Translations under genes and position numbers: made by a program | Notes under the pieces: generated by a model | Seen by the model: only the letters and a program-made list of their open reading frames with translations | The model's database searches: none | What the model was told of the DNA's origin: nothing | Origin: Laccaria trichodermophora | Lineage: Eukaryota > Basidiomycota > Agaricomycetes > Agaricales > Hydnangiaceae | Length of the DNA stretch: 64,000 bases | NCBI GenBank assembly: GCA_018417955.1 | Contig: JACTVC010000020.1 | Coordinates: forward strand, 558,001-622,000 | Direction: 5' to 3' | Shown here: positions 13,843 to 24,409 of the stretch, in pieces | Numbering within the stretch: position 1 is the stretch's first letter | How the letters are laid out: every line of letters begins with the position of its first letter

Positions 13843-13863
13843 GGTCCCCACCAGCCTCCTTGC

Positions 13864-14045
13864 ATCTTCACCGCTCTGGCCTTATTGGCTTAGATCAAGT
13901 GTAGTATCTGTTCTTGATAGTTTAACCGCTATTATTGAGGCTTGACCTCTATCTGGTTATCCTATTTTTGCTGCCTCGGTTCCTTGGGCTCTGCTTGCAC
14001 CTCTTGGATGGTGATGACCTTGCTGCTGCAGAATCGGCTAGCGTC
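13864..14045 (+). ncRNA. U2 spliceosomal RNA (copy 1)
   Basis: U2 snRNA pairs with the intron branch site in the spliceosome. The sequence contains GGCTTAGATCAAGTGTAGTA, holding the invariant branch-site recognition GTAGTA, followed by TCTGTTCTT. A stem IIa can form from TGATAG and CTATTA around the TTTAACCG loop. An Sm-like site TATTTTTG follows (about 13967-13974), and then a stem-rich 3' part beginning GCTGCCTCGG. The 3' end is approximate. Homology with copy 2 continues about 100 bases past the likely mature end, so the duplication was of genomic DNA, not of a processed transcript. Confidence 0.85.
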
Positions 14046-14743
14046 GTCTGAGGATCTTTATTCTTTCTTCGCATGTTCCCTTTGCTGGAAGTTTCAACTG
14101 CCCATAACATTTATGGAACAGCGGATTTCAGCAAACATATCATCGTTTCGCTTCTTTTCTGTTGTTCTCAAGTGAGCGAGGGGTCTGTTCTCCGCCCATG
14201 AGCTATCTCGTGTAGTTTAAATTACAGCAGTAGTGTGTCGTTTGATTTTACAGCTTGGTTTCGGGCAAAGTCTTTCCACAACCAAGGTATGCATGGCATA
14301 CGAATTTCTTGGCTTACCCTTGTACGCTACGCAACAGTTATCTTATCAGTAGGTTGTCTTTTGTTTTCATAAGTCTGCCAAAAGTGTTGATCGTCACATA
14401 CCATAGATGTGTGGACTCAAGACTCTGAAGAAGAGAAGTGCAACAAACGGACCTGATATAACTGCTGTTCAGCAAGATAACGAAAGTTCGTAGACAAACC
14501 AAGAACGAACAGTCTCGAAGACTCAAACAGTTGACGAGTGGTAGGCCCGGGATGGGCTGCCTGGTTATATATGTCGGTGCTGGCCGTTCCAATTTCACTT
14601 TTTTTCATCTGCGCACAACTAGATATGCGGACCGGTTGAATGAATAATAATAACTCCATCAATGAGGACACCACCGGATGCTGAGGGCCAAGAAACGGGT
14701 ACTACCGAGGAAATCCTTGTCGATTGCGTCAATCCGTTTATCT

Positions 14744-15088
14744 TTATCGTTGTATATGTGTGCCCTTTGCTTCGAAAAGTTTTCGGACCGACTCATAAGT
14801 CTCGGCGTCTATGAAAATCAACTCATCGTCTTTAGCGGCTTGGAATAAATCAAATACGGTGGAACAAGCCGATAGGGGGACCAAAGTTATGACACGTTGA
14901 ACGGCTGTCGAGAACAAGTTGAGAGCTGAGCGATTCTGTTGCTCCTTTAGAAAAGTTTGCATTGCTACAGTCGAGGAAGGAGCAAGAGCGGTCCGTCCTC
15001 TTCTTGATCTATGACCCTCCATTTCGTTAGTTAACAAGGAATGATGGTCACAAATGCTGCGAACATACCCCGGTTGAACTTTGGACAC
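14744..15088 (-). CDS. Unidentified 114-aa open frame
   Basis: Uninterrupted frame with plausible composition: an Ala/Ser-rich middle, then ALNLFSTAVQRVITLVPLSA and KDDELIFIDAETYESVRKLF. No domain or signal peptide is recognised and no intron evidence supports it. It could be a small gene or chance. Confidence 0.25.
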   Translation of the reverse strand: MSKVQPGYVRSICDHHSLLTNEMEGHRSRRGRTALAPSSTVAMQTFLKEQQNRSALNLFSTAVQRVITLVPLSACSTVFDLFQAAKDDELIFIDAETYESVRKLFEAKGTHIQR

Positions 15089-15429
15089 TTTGTACTGCTG
15101 CCTCCAACCTCTTCGGACCCTCGCCTTTTATAACCCCAAGACGGTGGCATCGTCATGAACAACAATGCTAGGCTATGCTAGCTGCTTGAGATCATCGAGG
15201 CTTGCAAGCTTTGTTGTCGGCTTCAACGTTTGTGCATTGGTGCCATGATCCATCGACCAACTCGATAGCGGGCCGCACTAGATTGTCCTCAGCAGCGGGT
15301 ATCGCCTTATTCGGCCTCGTGTCGAGATCGAATCCGTCAGGACGTAGAAAGACCTTCCAAACGCAGTCTGTTTGCGGCAACATGACTGAGATCCGGTAGA
15401 AGAAATACGGCAAGTCTACCGTTATCCTT

Positions 15430-15467
15430 CACCTTCCTAATTTGACCTTACTCAAATTGGGAAGGTG
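15430..15467. repeat. Short hairpin repeat, copy A
   Basis: Inverted repeat with arms CACCTTCCTAATTTGA and TCAAATTGGGAAGGTG, one mismatch, separated by a few bases. Copy B lies at 15514-15550. Confidence 0.6.
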
Positions 15468-15513
15468 TTCACTGTCCAGTGTCCCCAAACGACTTGGATG
15501 GGCTTCTCCTCTT

Positions 15514-15550
15514 ACCTTCCTAATTTGGACTTACCCAAATTGGGAAGGTG
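15514..15550. repeat. Short hairpin repeat, copy B
   Basis: Same hairpin as 15430-15467 with loop variation (ACCTTCCTAATTTGG and CCAAATTGGGAAGGT). The two lie in direct orientation about 46 bp apart and may be termini of a miniature element. Confidence 0.55.
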
Positions 15551-16018
15551 TCAGGATGGGTTTCCGGGGCCAATAGTATGAGGAGGCACCTAGGCACAAA
15601 CGATATTAATAGTACTAGTAGCCATCGTGATGGTGGTGACAAGAAACTTGTGAGAACACAAGGAACCCTTACTAACGTAGCGGGTGGCAAAATTCCAAAG
15701 AAAATGCACCAAAAGCTTGAAAGATATTTTTCAAGCTTTCCAAAGCAAAATTACATGACCTAATGGCTAGGGCGGTACATGTCATTGTTTAGTCATGAAA
15801 ATCTGGCCTTTAATGCATAGCAGGGTTGCTCGGCATCTAATCAATGTGCCCATCACCACAAAGAATCTTCCTTACAACCAGCCTCTTCTCACGAAGTAAC
15901 TTGTATGTAGCAGGGTTGCCCAGGGTCCAATCAATGCCATAGAAATTGAAAGCTATATATGATGTAACTGATGTTGAACAACATCATAAACAATCCGGGG
16001 TCGATGCTTGAATTCCCG

Positions 16019-16025
16019 ATATAAA
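16019..16025 (+). promoter_or_regulatory. Conserved TATA-like element of zinc-finger gene 1
   Basis: ATATAAA within GATATAAAG lies about 40 bases before the ATG at 16063. The same GATATAAA stands at the corresponding place before the paralogue (minus strand, near 35075), so it survived duplication. Confidence 0.45.
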
Positions 16026-16062
16026 GCAAAGAGAACCCCAGCAGTAAGCCCCAACACCCACC

Positions 16063-16753
16063 ATGCAACCAGACACTTACTGCAGCTTGTGCCTCTCCCC
16101 TCTGACATTATGCTTGTGCTATTCCAAGCTGTTTCAAAGAATGCCATCCGCTGATTTTGCCATTTTTGATATTGGAACTATGGAACGCCGACCAGTGGTA
16201 GCGTCGCCACAATATCAGCATCTTCTTGCAATCCATACTCCGTTCCATTTCATACCGGACCTGCTATCAGGTACGCAGTCGCTCTACAATGCCACGGCTG
16301 TAGCCTTGCCATTAACTATCCAAGAATTTGGAGAGGGCGGGACGATCAACCCTCTAGGACTCCAAGATCACTGGCAGCCACTTCCACTGCCAACTGACCC
16401 GACCGTCTCCAGCGTTGGCGTAGCAGGACTGCCCCCCCAACCAGTAGTCGCGTCGCCAGCACAGGTTTCTGCAGCGCATAGACGCAGGACAAATCGTTCA
16501 CCCAGGCGATTTGCGTGTGGCTTCTGCCCACGAGATTTTACCGCCAAGCACAATCTACTGAGTTAGCACTCTTTTTTCTTTTTTTCTTTCACGACCTCGA
16601 ATCTAATTTCACTTTAAATTAGACCATATCAACTCTCACTTGAAGAAAAAAAATCACAAATGCGGTAGCTGTGGGAAAAGCTTCGCGACGAGGTCCTCTT
16701 TGAATCGCCATTCTAAGAAGTGCCGAGAGAACACTGGGGCCCTGGCTGTGTAG
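16063..16753 (+). CDS. C2H2/C2HC zinc-finger protein, copy 1 (about 209 aa)
   Basis: Probable DNA-binding regulator. Exon 1 16063-16561, exon 2 16623-16753. The N-terminal 130 residues are low-complexity and Pro-rich (AGLPPQPVVASPAQVSAAHR). A basic linker (RRRTNRSPRRF) precedes two adjacent fingers: C-x2-C-x12-H-x3-H starting CGFCPRDF, split by the intron, and C-x2-C-x12-H-x3-C starting CGSCGKSF. The second finger ends in Cys rather than His, a C2HC variant. The N-terminus also has CSLC and CLC pairs that might bind metal. The gene lies in a segment duplicated in inverted orientation at 33.8-35.1 kb. Confidence 0.82.
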
Positions 16754-18634
16754 AAACATTCATACCCTAGGCCCGTAGAATCGTACGCCTTGTTCGTCTG
16801 TTATTGTATGGAGGTTTTTCTATTTTTCTGGCACACCCGTTTCCTGTAGTAGATCACTTCTTGTCATTATGTTAAGAAGTTGAAAGGGCAGTGTACTTAG
16901 CTCCCCTGTCATCGTGTGTTGGAAATATTTTCTGATTGAACCTCCCGTTTCGACGCACAGCCTTAGACACAGGAGCGATAGGCGGGCCATTCACGGATTC
17001 TTTCTTTCCTCTGGATTGTAAAAGCTGTGACTCTGTTGACGCTAGGAGATCAAAAGCTGAAATTATGTATATTTGTTTGATGCTTGTAATGTTTGGCTCC
17101 CGCCTTTTGAAAATAACAGCGGTAATGTCGAAATATGGTCTGTAACGCTCAAATGTGTCATAAGAGAATGGTTACTTACCGAACTTCTTGTAATTGGTTG
17201 GTTCTCCGTAGAACATGAAACAGCCCCCCCAAATACATCTGCAAGGCTCCATCCACAGCTCACCGTCCTCCTAGTAAGCCTGCTCTACCTCCTCTTCGCC
17301 TCTCCCGTTCCTCTCCTTCAAACACTCTCAACCCTCCTTGAACTCTCCTCATGTTCCGCATAATGCTTCGCACTACACAACTGAATAATTTCTTCCATAG
17401 AACACGATCCCGAAGCGGAAAAGATCTTGGTAGATTTATTGCTGCAGGGTTCGTTGTCGAATATGAGGGAGGGGGGAGGATAGCGTGGAAGGAGAGGGTG
17501 AATGAGTTTGTTGTTGAAATCGAGAGGTTGTTCGGGATGATGTTGGAGGACGCTGACGAGTGGAGGGCTACTCCTTGACGCTGTTGACACGTTGAATCTG
17601 CGGTTGGTTTGGTATATGGTTAGGTTTTTTACTATTTAAATTCTTGAGATACCAAGTTGATATTTTTGGGTTAGATTGCAGCCGTTGTGGACACTTAAAA
17701 TACCTCCGTACGTTAATCATCCCTATTGTTCCAGCGTTAAGCGTTCTACGCAGTCAATTCCAGGATGCCGCGTCCTTCCATGTTGGTATCGCCCCCATCG
17801 ATCAACAGTGAAACTACCCGTTATTTTTGAACCATGTTGGCGTATGTTTCCCTCACCCTATATGGTATCTCTCTCTCATTCAACACCAAGAATGGGATCG
17901 TACTCAAGTATCTCATTGGTCCATCATCATGGGCTCCTCTCCTGGGACGTGCGTTCATCGGCACGGATCAACCCCGTCTGCTTGCTGCGCCTCACGATCT
18001 CCATCTTCCAAATTCAAGGGCGCCCACCCCTTGGTAACTGGTATTCATTCTTAAATCACTTGGGAATCTTTCTCTGAGACGACCACAACGCCCACCAAGG
18101 ACCCAGCCCTGATAGCAACCTGACGAAGGTTTTACGTTTCAGCCGCGACGCTGAGGTTGGCGCTCTGGCTGATATATTTTTTCGGTCGCTTAAACTGGAT
18201 AAGCGTGGTGCTGTGAAGGCGGCATTGACACAGGGGACGACAGCTCAGGCACAGAATTGGAACTCTTGGCTTCGAATCAACCTGCGATGGGTACAAGACT
18301 CGAAGGGGGAGGACAAATATGGGCTGCAATTTTTTTTTGTGGTAAGTTCTGTCCTGTTTCTGAAACCACAATATTGTAATAAAAAAAGGATACAAGTGAC
18401 ACATTTTTGAAGAAGAAAAAAGCTACAAGACGGGAGGTAAATTTTGAGACTTGACATTTGACAGACTCGAAGTACCCCAAGGTAATGGTATCGCGGTTAT
18501 AATTCAACCTCGTTTTTTTTTTTGCAATGAGTTACTCCAGGCATCAGAATTCGTGTGATTTGTCTCAGGTTCAAGTCATGATCATCATGGTTCGTGCAGA
18601 ATCATTATGGTCTGTGTGCTATCATCCTCCTTAC
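16754..18634. other. Region with gene fragments
   Basis: The proximal part (to about 17630) is shared with the inverted duplicate at 33.8-34.4 kb. Within it, 17351-17578 (plus) is an open frame with FVVEYEGG and RLFGMMLEDADEW; the other copy stays open beyond this point, whereas here a 1-nt difference brings a stop. A separate exon-like stretch at about 18143-18339 (plus) reads EVGALADIFFRSLKLDKRG and ends at a GTAAGT donor. Neither belongs to a family I recognise. Confidence 0.35.
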
Positions 18635-18820
18635 ATCTTCACCACTCCGGCCTTCTTGGCTTAGATCAAGTGTAGTATCTGTTCTTGATAGTTTAACCGC
18701 TGTTATGGAGGCTTGACCTCTATCTGGTTATCCTTATTTTTGCTGCCTCGGTTCCTTGGGCTCTGTTTGCACCCCTTGGATGGTGATGACCTTGCTGCTG
18801 CAGAATCGGCCAGTGTTGTC
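18635..18820 (+). ncRNA. U2 spliceosomal RNA (copy 2)
   Basis: Close copy of 13864-14045: the same branch-site recognition segment AAGTGTAGTATCTGTTCTT and an Sm-like site TATTTTTG. Stem IIa is kept as TGATAG with CTGTTA, a substitution that turns a U-A pair into U-G. Differences elsewhere include an extra T in TCCTTATTTTTG and ACCCC for ACCTC. No TATA lies 25-30 bases upstream, so this copy may be silent or use another promoter. Confidence 0.78.
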
Positions 18821-18829
18821 TGAGGATTT

Positions 18830-19349
18830 TTATTCTTTACTTCGCGTGTTCTCTTTGCTGGAAGTTTCAACTGCCCATAAAATCTATGGAGCGGCGTATT
18901 TCAGCAAACAGATCAGCTGGCAGTCGTTTCACTTAACCAGTTGAAATAATTTCCGCTCAGCTAAAGAACCCGGCAACTTGGTGGCAGGCGTTGCCTTCCC
19001 GCCCTTCCTGCTTGTCGCGTATGGAGAAAGCTGGTCAAGAAGTTTAAGGGACTTGAAGCCGTTGTCCCCACCTTTATTCTCATCAGAGTGAGGCAGCTTT
19101 TTGGATTAGTAGGTATCGCTTGTTGAACCCATATGGTCTGGCACTCCTATAATTGCAGGCCAATATGATCTTGGTTTATATTTCTCTCATACCCCGACCG
19201 CCTTCTCTGACTTCTCTTACAGAAATATCTCAACCTATCATTCGAATTTCATTCCTCACACTGTATTTAAGAATCGGCTCCTGCGAAAGTCCACGCGCTA
19301 AGGAAAAGTTGAGGAGGAAAAGGTTCCAGCGACAGCGAATATGCAGGCA
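18830..19349. other. Intergenic, between U2 copy 2 and CGI121
   Basis: The first 100 bases continue the U2 flanking duplication. The rest holds the 3' region of CGI121 and nothing else recognisable. Confidence 0.4.
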
Positions 19350-20116
19350 TCAAGCCATGACAGTCTTCATCGCAACCGTACTAATAACAATGTTATCAAC
19401 AATCGCGCGTTCTCTACTTGTGTTCCCCTTTGATTCTTGTACCGCCACCTCCCCATTAAGTTTGTGATACTGGGTGACATGAATAGGACGTCGTGGGTAT
19501 TCAATGGATCGCACCTTCTTGATTGAAGACCAATCGGTGACATCCTTGAGTTCAGAAAAAGGAACTATTTTCCCCAGAACAACTTCTTCCATGAGTTCCT
19601 GAATTTTCGCGGAATCGAGGTTCGCTTCGCCTACTCTCACGACGATGAGATCCGTTGTGGTGTCGGAAACGCCATACCGTCGCAGGGCTTCAGTAATCTG
19701 CGATGTGTAAAGCTTATCCTTGGAGACATAGGCCTAATAATGAACACTTACATTATTAGTCGGGTTGAGAGCCCACAAAATCTCGGAATGCACAGATTTC
19801 GTTCTGATTGCACCCTGCGAGTCAGCAAGTATAGCCTGAGAAATCGCGGTTTGTAGGTGAAGTCGACCCGTTATCTAAGACCATTCAGGTTGAACATCGC
19901 AGGCAAGATCCATGTATATAATAGGCGACGGACAAGACGAGCATCGATGAATGCAAAATTCACTGTTTTACGTTCTTGATCGCCGGCGGCGCCTTCAATC
20001 GTCGCCGCCGCGATAATACGTTTCCTCAAGGCCTGAGAATTCTTGACGTCTCTGAAGAGCGCGAAGTGGGCCACGGATTGGCTGCTGTGATGGTGGGGGA
20101 AATGAAAGGAATCCAT
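19350..20116 (-). CDS. CGI121: EKC/KEOPS complex subunit CGI121 (about 202 aa)
   Basis: CGI121 is the tRNA-binding accessory subunit of the KEOPS complex, which makes the t6A modification at position 37 of ANN-decoding tRNAs. Exons (minus): 19934-20116, 19752-19874, 19515-19697, 19350-19469, all phase 0 (61, 41, 61 and 40 codons including stop). The signature VNFAFIDARL ends exon 1; LHLQTAISQAIL, SVHSEILWALNPTNN, the TDLIVVR strand and the C-terminal YHKLNGEVAV ... VAMKTVMA follow. The 45-nt last intron could be read through in frame, but removing it restores the family's WxxIKKYxKL pattern. It is divergent from the PDI gene, with start codons 99 bp apart. Confidence 0.88.
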
Positions 20117-20215
20117 ATCTCCCCGCAGGGGTCACATGCCAAATTTGACACATCGTGGTCAGACGTGTCAGGCGTCTCAACAACCTCACCGTACGACATT
20201 GGACAAACGGCAACG
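20117..20215. promoter_or_regulatory. Bidirectional promoter, CGI121 / PDI
   Basis: Only 99 bp separate the two divergent start codons. The interval contains an imperfect palindrome at 20146-20170, with TGACACA at one end and CGTGTCA at the other. No TATA is evident for either gene. Confidence 0.55.
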
Positions 20216-22247
20216 ATGCTTCTCCTTTCAGTGATTCGAGACTTGCCAGTCTCGGTCCTTGTCACATCCTTCGCGCTCGCTTCGTTAGCACTTCCAACCG
20301 TGCGGACTGCTGAACTCACACCCACTACTTTCAAAGAGTCGACAGCGAACGGACTATGGTTTGTCGAGCATTTTTCGCCTCATTGCAGTCACTGCCGCAA
20401 CTTCGCACCGACATGGGAGAAGCTGGTCGTTGATATGGAGAAGGAGACGCCGAGTGTGAACCTCGCACAGGTTAATTGCTTGCTTTACGGAGGTGCGCAA
20501 TTGTTGACGCCGTACCATGTTTCATGAGCTGAACGGCGGCGGTAGACCTTTGCGACCAGAATGGCGTCAAAGGGTATCCTACGATATTTATGTACGAGGC
20601 GGGCAAACAAATCGAGGAATATAACGGCAATCGAGACCTTGACGACCTCAAGACGTTCATTAAACGACACGTCAAAGACACGCCACCAGTCGTGAAACCA
20701 CCAACTGCCGTCCGACCACCCGCAGCGGCTGCGCCTAAACCTAAAACAACTCTAAACGTTGACGGCGAGGTCCTGGAACTATCCAACGAGATCTTCTCTT
20801 CCACACTTGATCAAGGACCTGCCTTTGTGAAATTCTTCGCACCTTGGTGTGGGCATTGCAAAAAGCTTGCGCCGCTGTGGAAGAAGCTGGCGAGGCATAT
20901 GAAGGACAAGGTCACTATTGCCGAGGTTAACTGTGACGACCATAGCGCGCTATGCAAGTCCCAAGACATCAAAGGTTACCCAACCCTCGTATTCTTTTCT
21001 AATGGTGGTCGGTCAGAGTACAATGGAGGCCGAAAACTGGATCAGCTAAAAGAATTTACTGAGAAGGCCTCCGAAGAGTAGGCCTCATCCTCTCCGTTTC
21101 AATTTTCCGTCCTGACCATTATTTTAGTGTCGTGCAACCACTCGAAAAACCTACAGATCTCGAGGCCCATGTCGCTAAAGACAAGGTGGTCTACCTCCTC
21201 CTTCATTCAGAACTCGACACCGGAATTCTTGTACGTGCACATCATTTCTTCCCGAACCTAAGCTTAAACCTCACCAGGATAAAATTCGCAAGGACGCGGC
21301 CGTGCTCCTTGGCACACCAACAGTCTACAGTTCCTCATCGCCAGACCTCCTCCTTAGATATAACATTCCCTCCTCAGTCTCCTGGTCACTCGTCGCTCTC
21401 AAAGATCACGACTCTCAAACCCCCTCGTCGATTTTCCATGGCAGCTCCACCAGCACGTCTGAAAAAATTAATGCTTGGCTGCTCTCGCACCGCCTACCCA
21501 CGACGCTGGAACTCACTCAAGACACCTTCCAAGCAGTGATGAACGCACCTCATGCGCCTCTCGTGATGATCGCGGCCTCTACAAGTAAAACGGAGGTCAT
21601 CATCGAGGAGCGATTCCGGGACATTGCAAAGAAGTGGAGGCTGAGGACAGGGGGGACGGGTGTGTTCAAGGGAAGAGAGGTGGTGTTTACGTGGATGGAT
21701 GCAGGGATGTGGGCGGATTGGATGAAGAGTATGTATGGAATCAAGGTCTCTGGGGGGCAGGAGCAGGAGGTGGCTGATGATTTGGATAATGTCAAGATTG
21801 TTATTGCTGATCATAAAGTACGTTCCCGTGCACCTGTTTTGGCTTGAGCTAACAGGTTTTTGTAGCGACTAAGATATTATGATGTGGATCGTTCTGGATC
21901 CCCCATCAAATTCAGCTCTTCCACGAGTATTTTCTCGGCGGTTGAGGATGCTGCGTCGGGGAAATTGAGTTACAAGAACTCGGAAAACTTTGTAGAACGA
22001 TTGGCGAGGGTATGGTGTTTCCGTTACTTCCTCATTTCCAAAAGATTGATCAAATCTGCTGTAGTTCCTGAGCGACAAGATGTTGGGTATACAGAACTAT
22101 GTCATCGCGTACCCCTTCCGTGCCGCCTTCTTCCTCTTCGTCGGACTGGGCGTCCTCTTTTGGGTGCTTCATCGCCTCGTTAGCAATGACGTGAATGCAG
22201 ACCCAAGAGTAGACCACAAGACGGGCAAATCGAGTCGGTTGGATTAA
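20216..22247 (+). CDS. Membrane-anchored protein disulfide isomerase-like protein (about 592 aa)
   Basis: Thiol-disulfide oxidoreductase of the secretory pathway, like TMX3/Eps1-type PDIs. Exons: 20216-20492, 20546-21077, 21128-21230, 21278-21817, 21866-22009, 22065-22247 (1779 nt). A signal peptide ends near LALPTVRTAEL. The first thioredoxin domain has active site CSHC (SPHCSHCRN, about residues 60-63) and cis-Pro GYPTIF. A Pro/Ala linker (KPPTAVRPPAAAAPKPK) joins it to a second domain with the canonical CGHC (APWCGHCKK) and cis-Pro GYPTLVF. Two redox-inactive domains appear to follow. A C-terminal helix (FRAAFFLFVGLGVLFWVLHRL) and a short polar tail replace KDEL retention. Exon 2 ends GA before GTAGGC; reading on would give an immediate stop, which supports the intron. 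Confidence 0.88.
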
Positions 22248-22506
22248 CTTTGCGTTAAGCGTTGTATTATAGGCGTCTCTATTTAATATATGGCACGCAG
22301 CCTTTCACCTTAGTAGTACCAGTGCGCCGAGGTGCTGGTAGGGCATAGTAATATAATATTCGTTAGGAACAGTGGAACTGGCGGATCGGCGGGGGAATTA
22401 CTGCAGATCGGCCCTCTCGCGAGGTCTAACAATTAGGAGCCTAGGGTGAGACCCTCGACGGGTATAAAGTTGTCGGTGCAATTTGGGTGCAATCATTGTT
22501 ATCAGT

Positions 22507-24330
22507 ATGACTAATCGAGAGTCCTCCGCGCGCCACGAACTTCTCTTCCAGGACGACGATGCCTCGAGTAATGAATCCTTCACGTCCTCCGTTCACGACG
22601 TTCCCAAGCTCGAAAAGAATTGCTTTTATTCCGACGTCCGTGGCGACTGTCGCCTTGGTCCCAAACTCATCTACAGGACTTCGAAGGAGAAGTTTACGCT
22701 TCCTACTGACGATCCATGGAACTCCCCTCGCCCTATACGGCTTCTTGAAGTCGAGGACCATGCCCAACTAGGTAAGGACAACTTGTGGGCCACTATTCGT
22801 GACAAGGTTTGTAACCTTTTATGAGCGTAGTCTTTGCGGACTGACATTATTCGTTCGAAGGTTGGCGAACTCCTCCAGAAGCGACACATCCCGTTCACCT
22901 CCATCGACCTCGTCCGCTTTAATTGGAACGAGTTTGCTGCAGACGGCCGAAATAATACGGTGACCGGTGGCGTCACCATATGGGTCGGAGTCCAGGAAGA
23001 CACCACCACCGGCGACGTCGCGTTCGAGTCCTCTCAAGACATCCTTGGTCTCCTTAAGCAACATGACATCGATGATGTCGAGGTGGCATTCCGTGAATCT
23101 GAGGTCCGATTTCTCAGTGGTCCCCCGTTATTGGCACCCGTTGAGGATAATCATCCACTCAAAAACGTTATCCATTCCGTCACCACTGCTCTCGGCCTGC
23201 CCATCGCTGGCGAGAATATGCCGCAGACGCAGGGGACATTTGGTTTTTACTTTCATATTGGCGAGGCACTTTATGGCGTTACTGCACGCCATGTGCTGTT
23301 TGGGTTAAATCAAGCCAACGAAGAGTACAGCTACGTCTGTACGTCCGTTTTCTTGCGACGATGGGCGCAATTTTGACAACTCCTATTTAGCCGGGCCTAA
23401 GAAGAAGGTCATCCTAATGGGAACCAAAGCTTTCGACGACTTCTTGAAATCTATTCAGGCCGAAATCGACCGCCTGTTTAACACCGTCACCTTCTTGGAC
23501 AGCTGCATTAAGGCGTTCACCGGTAAGCCACTGCGGGCAGGACCATTGAAGACCGCCAAAGCCGACTTGAAGCAAACAAACGAGAAGATCGAGGCCCTCA
23601 AGGAGTTTTATAACATGATGCAGATGGACTGGTCCGAACCGAAAAGCCGCGTCATTGGCCACGTCGTGTGGGCCCCACCGATCACTGGCAACACTCCTCC
23701 CCATGGGTACACACAGGACGTCTGTGTCGTCAAACTCGACAAGGATAGGTTCATGCCGAATTTCGTTCAGAACGTTATTAACTTGGGTGCGTGCTGAGCC
23801 CAGCCAACCAACCAGAGGCACCCGATACAACTATTTTTATTTCAGGCGTGAAGATCGACCCCGGCGAATTTATGAGCATGATGTACAACGACAAGACCGA
23901 TTTCGACTACCCCTTGGACCGTCATCTCTTCAAGCTCTGGGGCATCCTCCCCGCCGAACAGATCAGCCATCCTACCGCTGGCGACGTTCCCGTGCGGTTC
24001 GTTATCAAAAATGGCTCCTCAACGGGAACAACCGTTGGCCGTCTGAGTCGGTTCCAATCCAAAGTGCGCATGTACGGTCTCACCGGCACCTTCACTTCCA
24101 CCGAAACCCCAGTCTTCCCCTACGGCTCGAACTCATACTTTGGCGCATTCTCTGAAGATGGGGACTCTGGGGCTGTTGTCTGCGGTCCTAACGGCGAGTT
24201 TGTTTCGCTGCTCACGAGCGGCGCTGGTCGTGCGGAGTCAGTCGATATCGCGTACACGACGCCGATGCATTGGCTTTGGGAAGAAGTCATCCTGGCTAGG
24301 TTCCCAGGCGCCAGCCTTTACTTTGACTAG
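22507..24330 (+). CDS. Trypsin-like (PA clan) protease-like protein, intracellular (about 552 aa)
   Basis: Exons 22507-22806, 22861-23338, 23391-23786 and 23846-24330 sum to 1659 nt in frame. The C-terminal two thirds fit a chymotrypsin fold: His in YGVTARHVLFG, a candidate Asp in QDVCVVKLDKDRF, and Ser in the classical SEDGDSGAVVCGPNG, followed by IAYTTPM. A helical insertion of about 90 residues (FLKSIQAEIDRLFNTVTFLD, KADLKQTNEKIEALKEFYNM) separates His and Asp. There is no signal peptide, so a cytosolic or nuclear role is likely. Related uncharacterised proteins are common in mushrooms, and the substrate is unknown. The first 120 residues have no recognised domain. Whether it is catalytically active is an inference from the triad alone. 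Confidence 0.75.
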
Positions 24331-24409
24331 TTCTCTGCCTCCTGCCTTTAAATTTGTCTTTTAACTAAGTAAAGTAATCGGACATCTGCGACTCGGTCGG
24401 AACTCTCCT

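Larger units (their letters stand above)
14050..16062. other. Gene-poor stretch before the zinc-finger gene
   Basis: Contains one unidentified minus-strand open frame (14744-15088, listed separately), two short hairpin repeats at 15430-15550, and at about 15955-16060 the promoter segment shared with the 35-kb zinc-finger copy. An open frame at 15192-15413 (minus) has no recognisable domain. Nothing else is supported. Confidence 0.4.
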
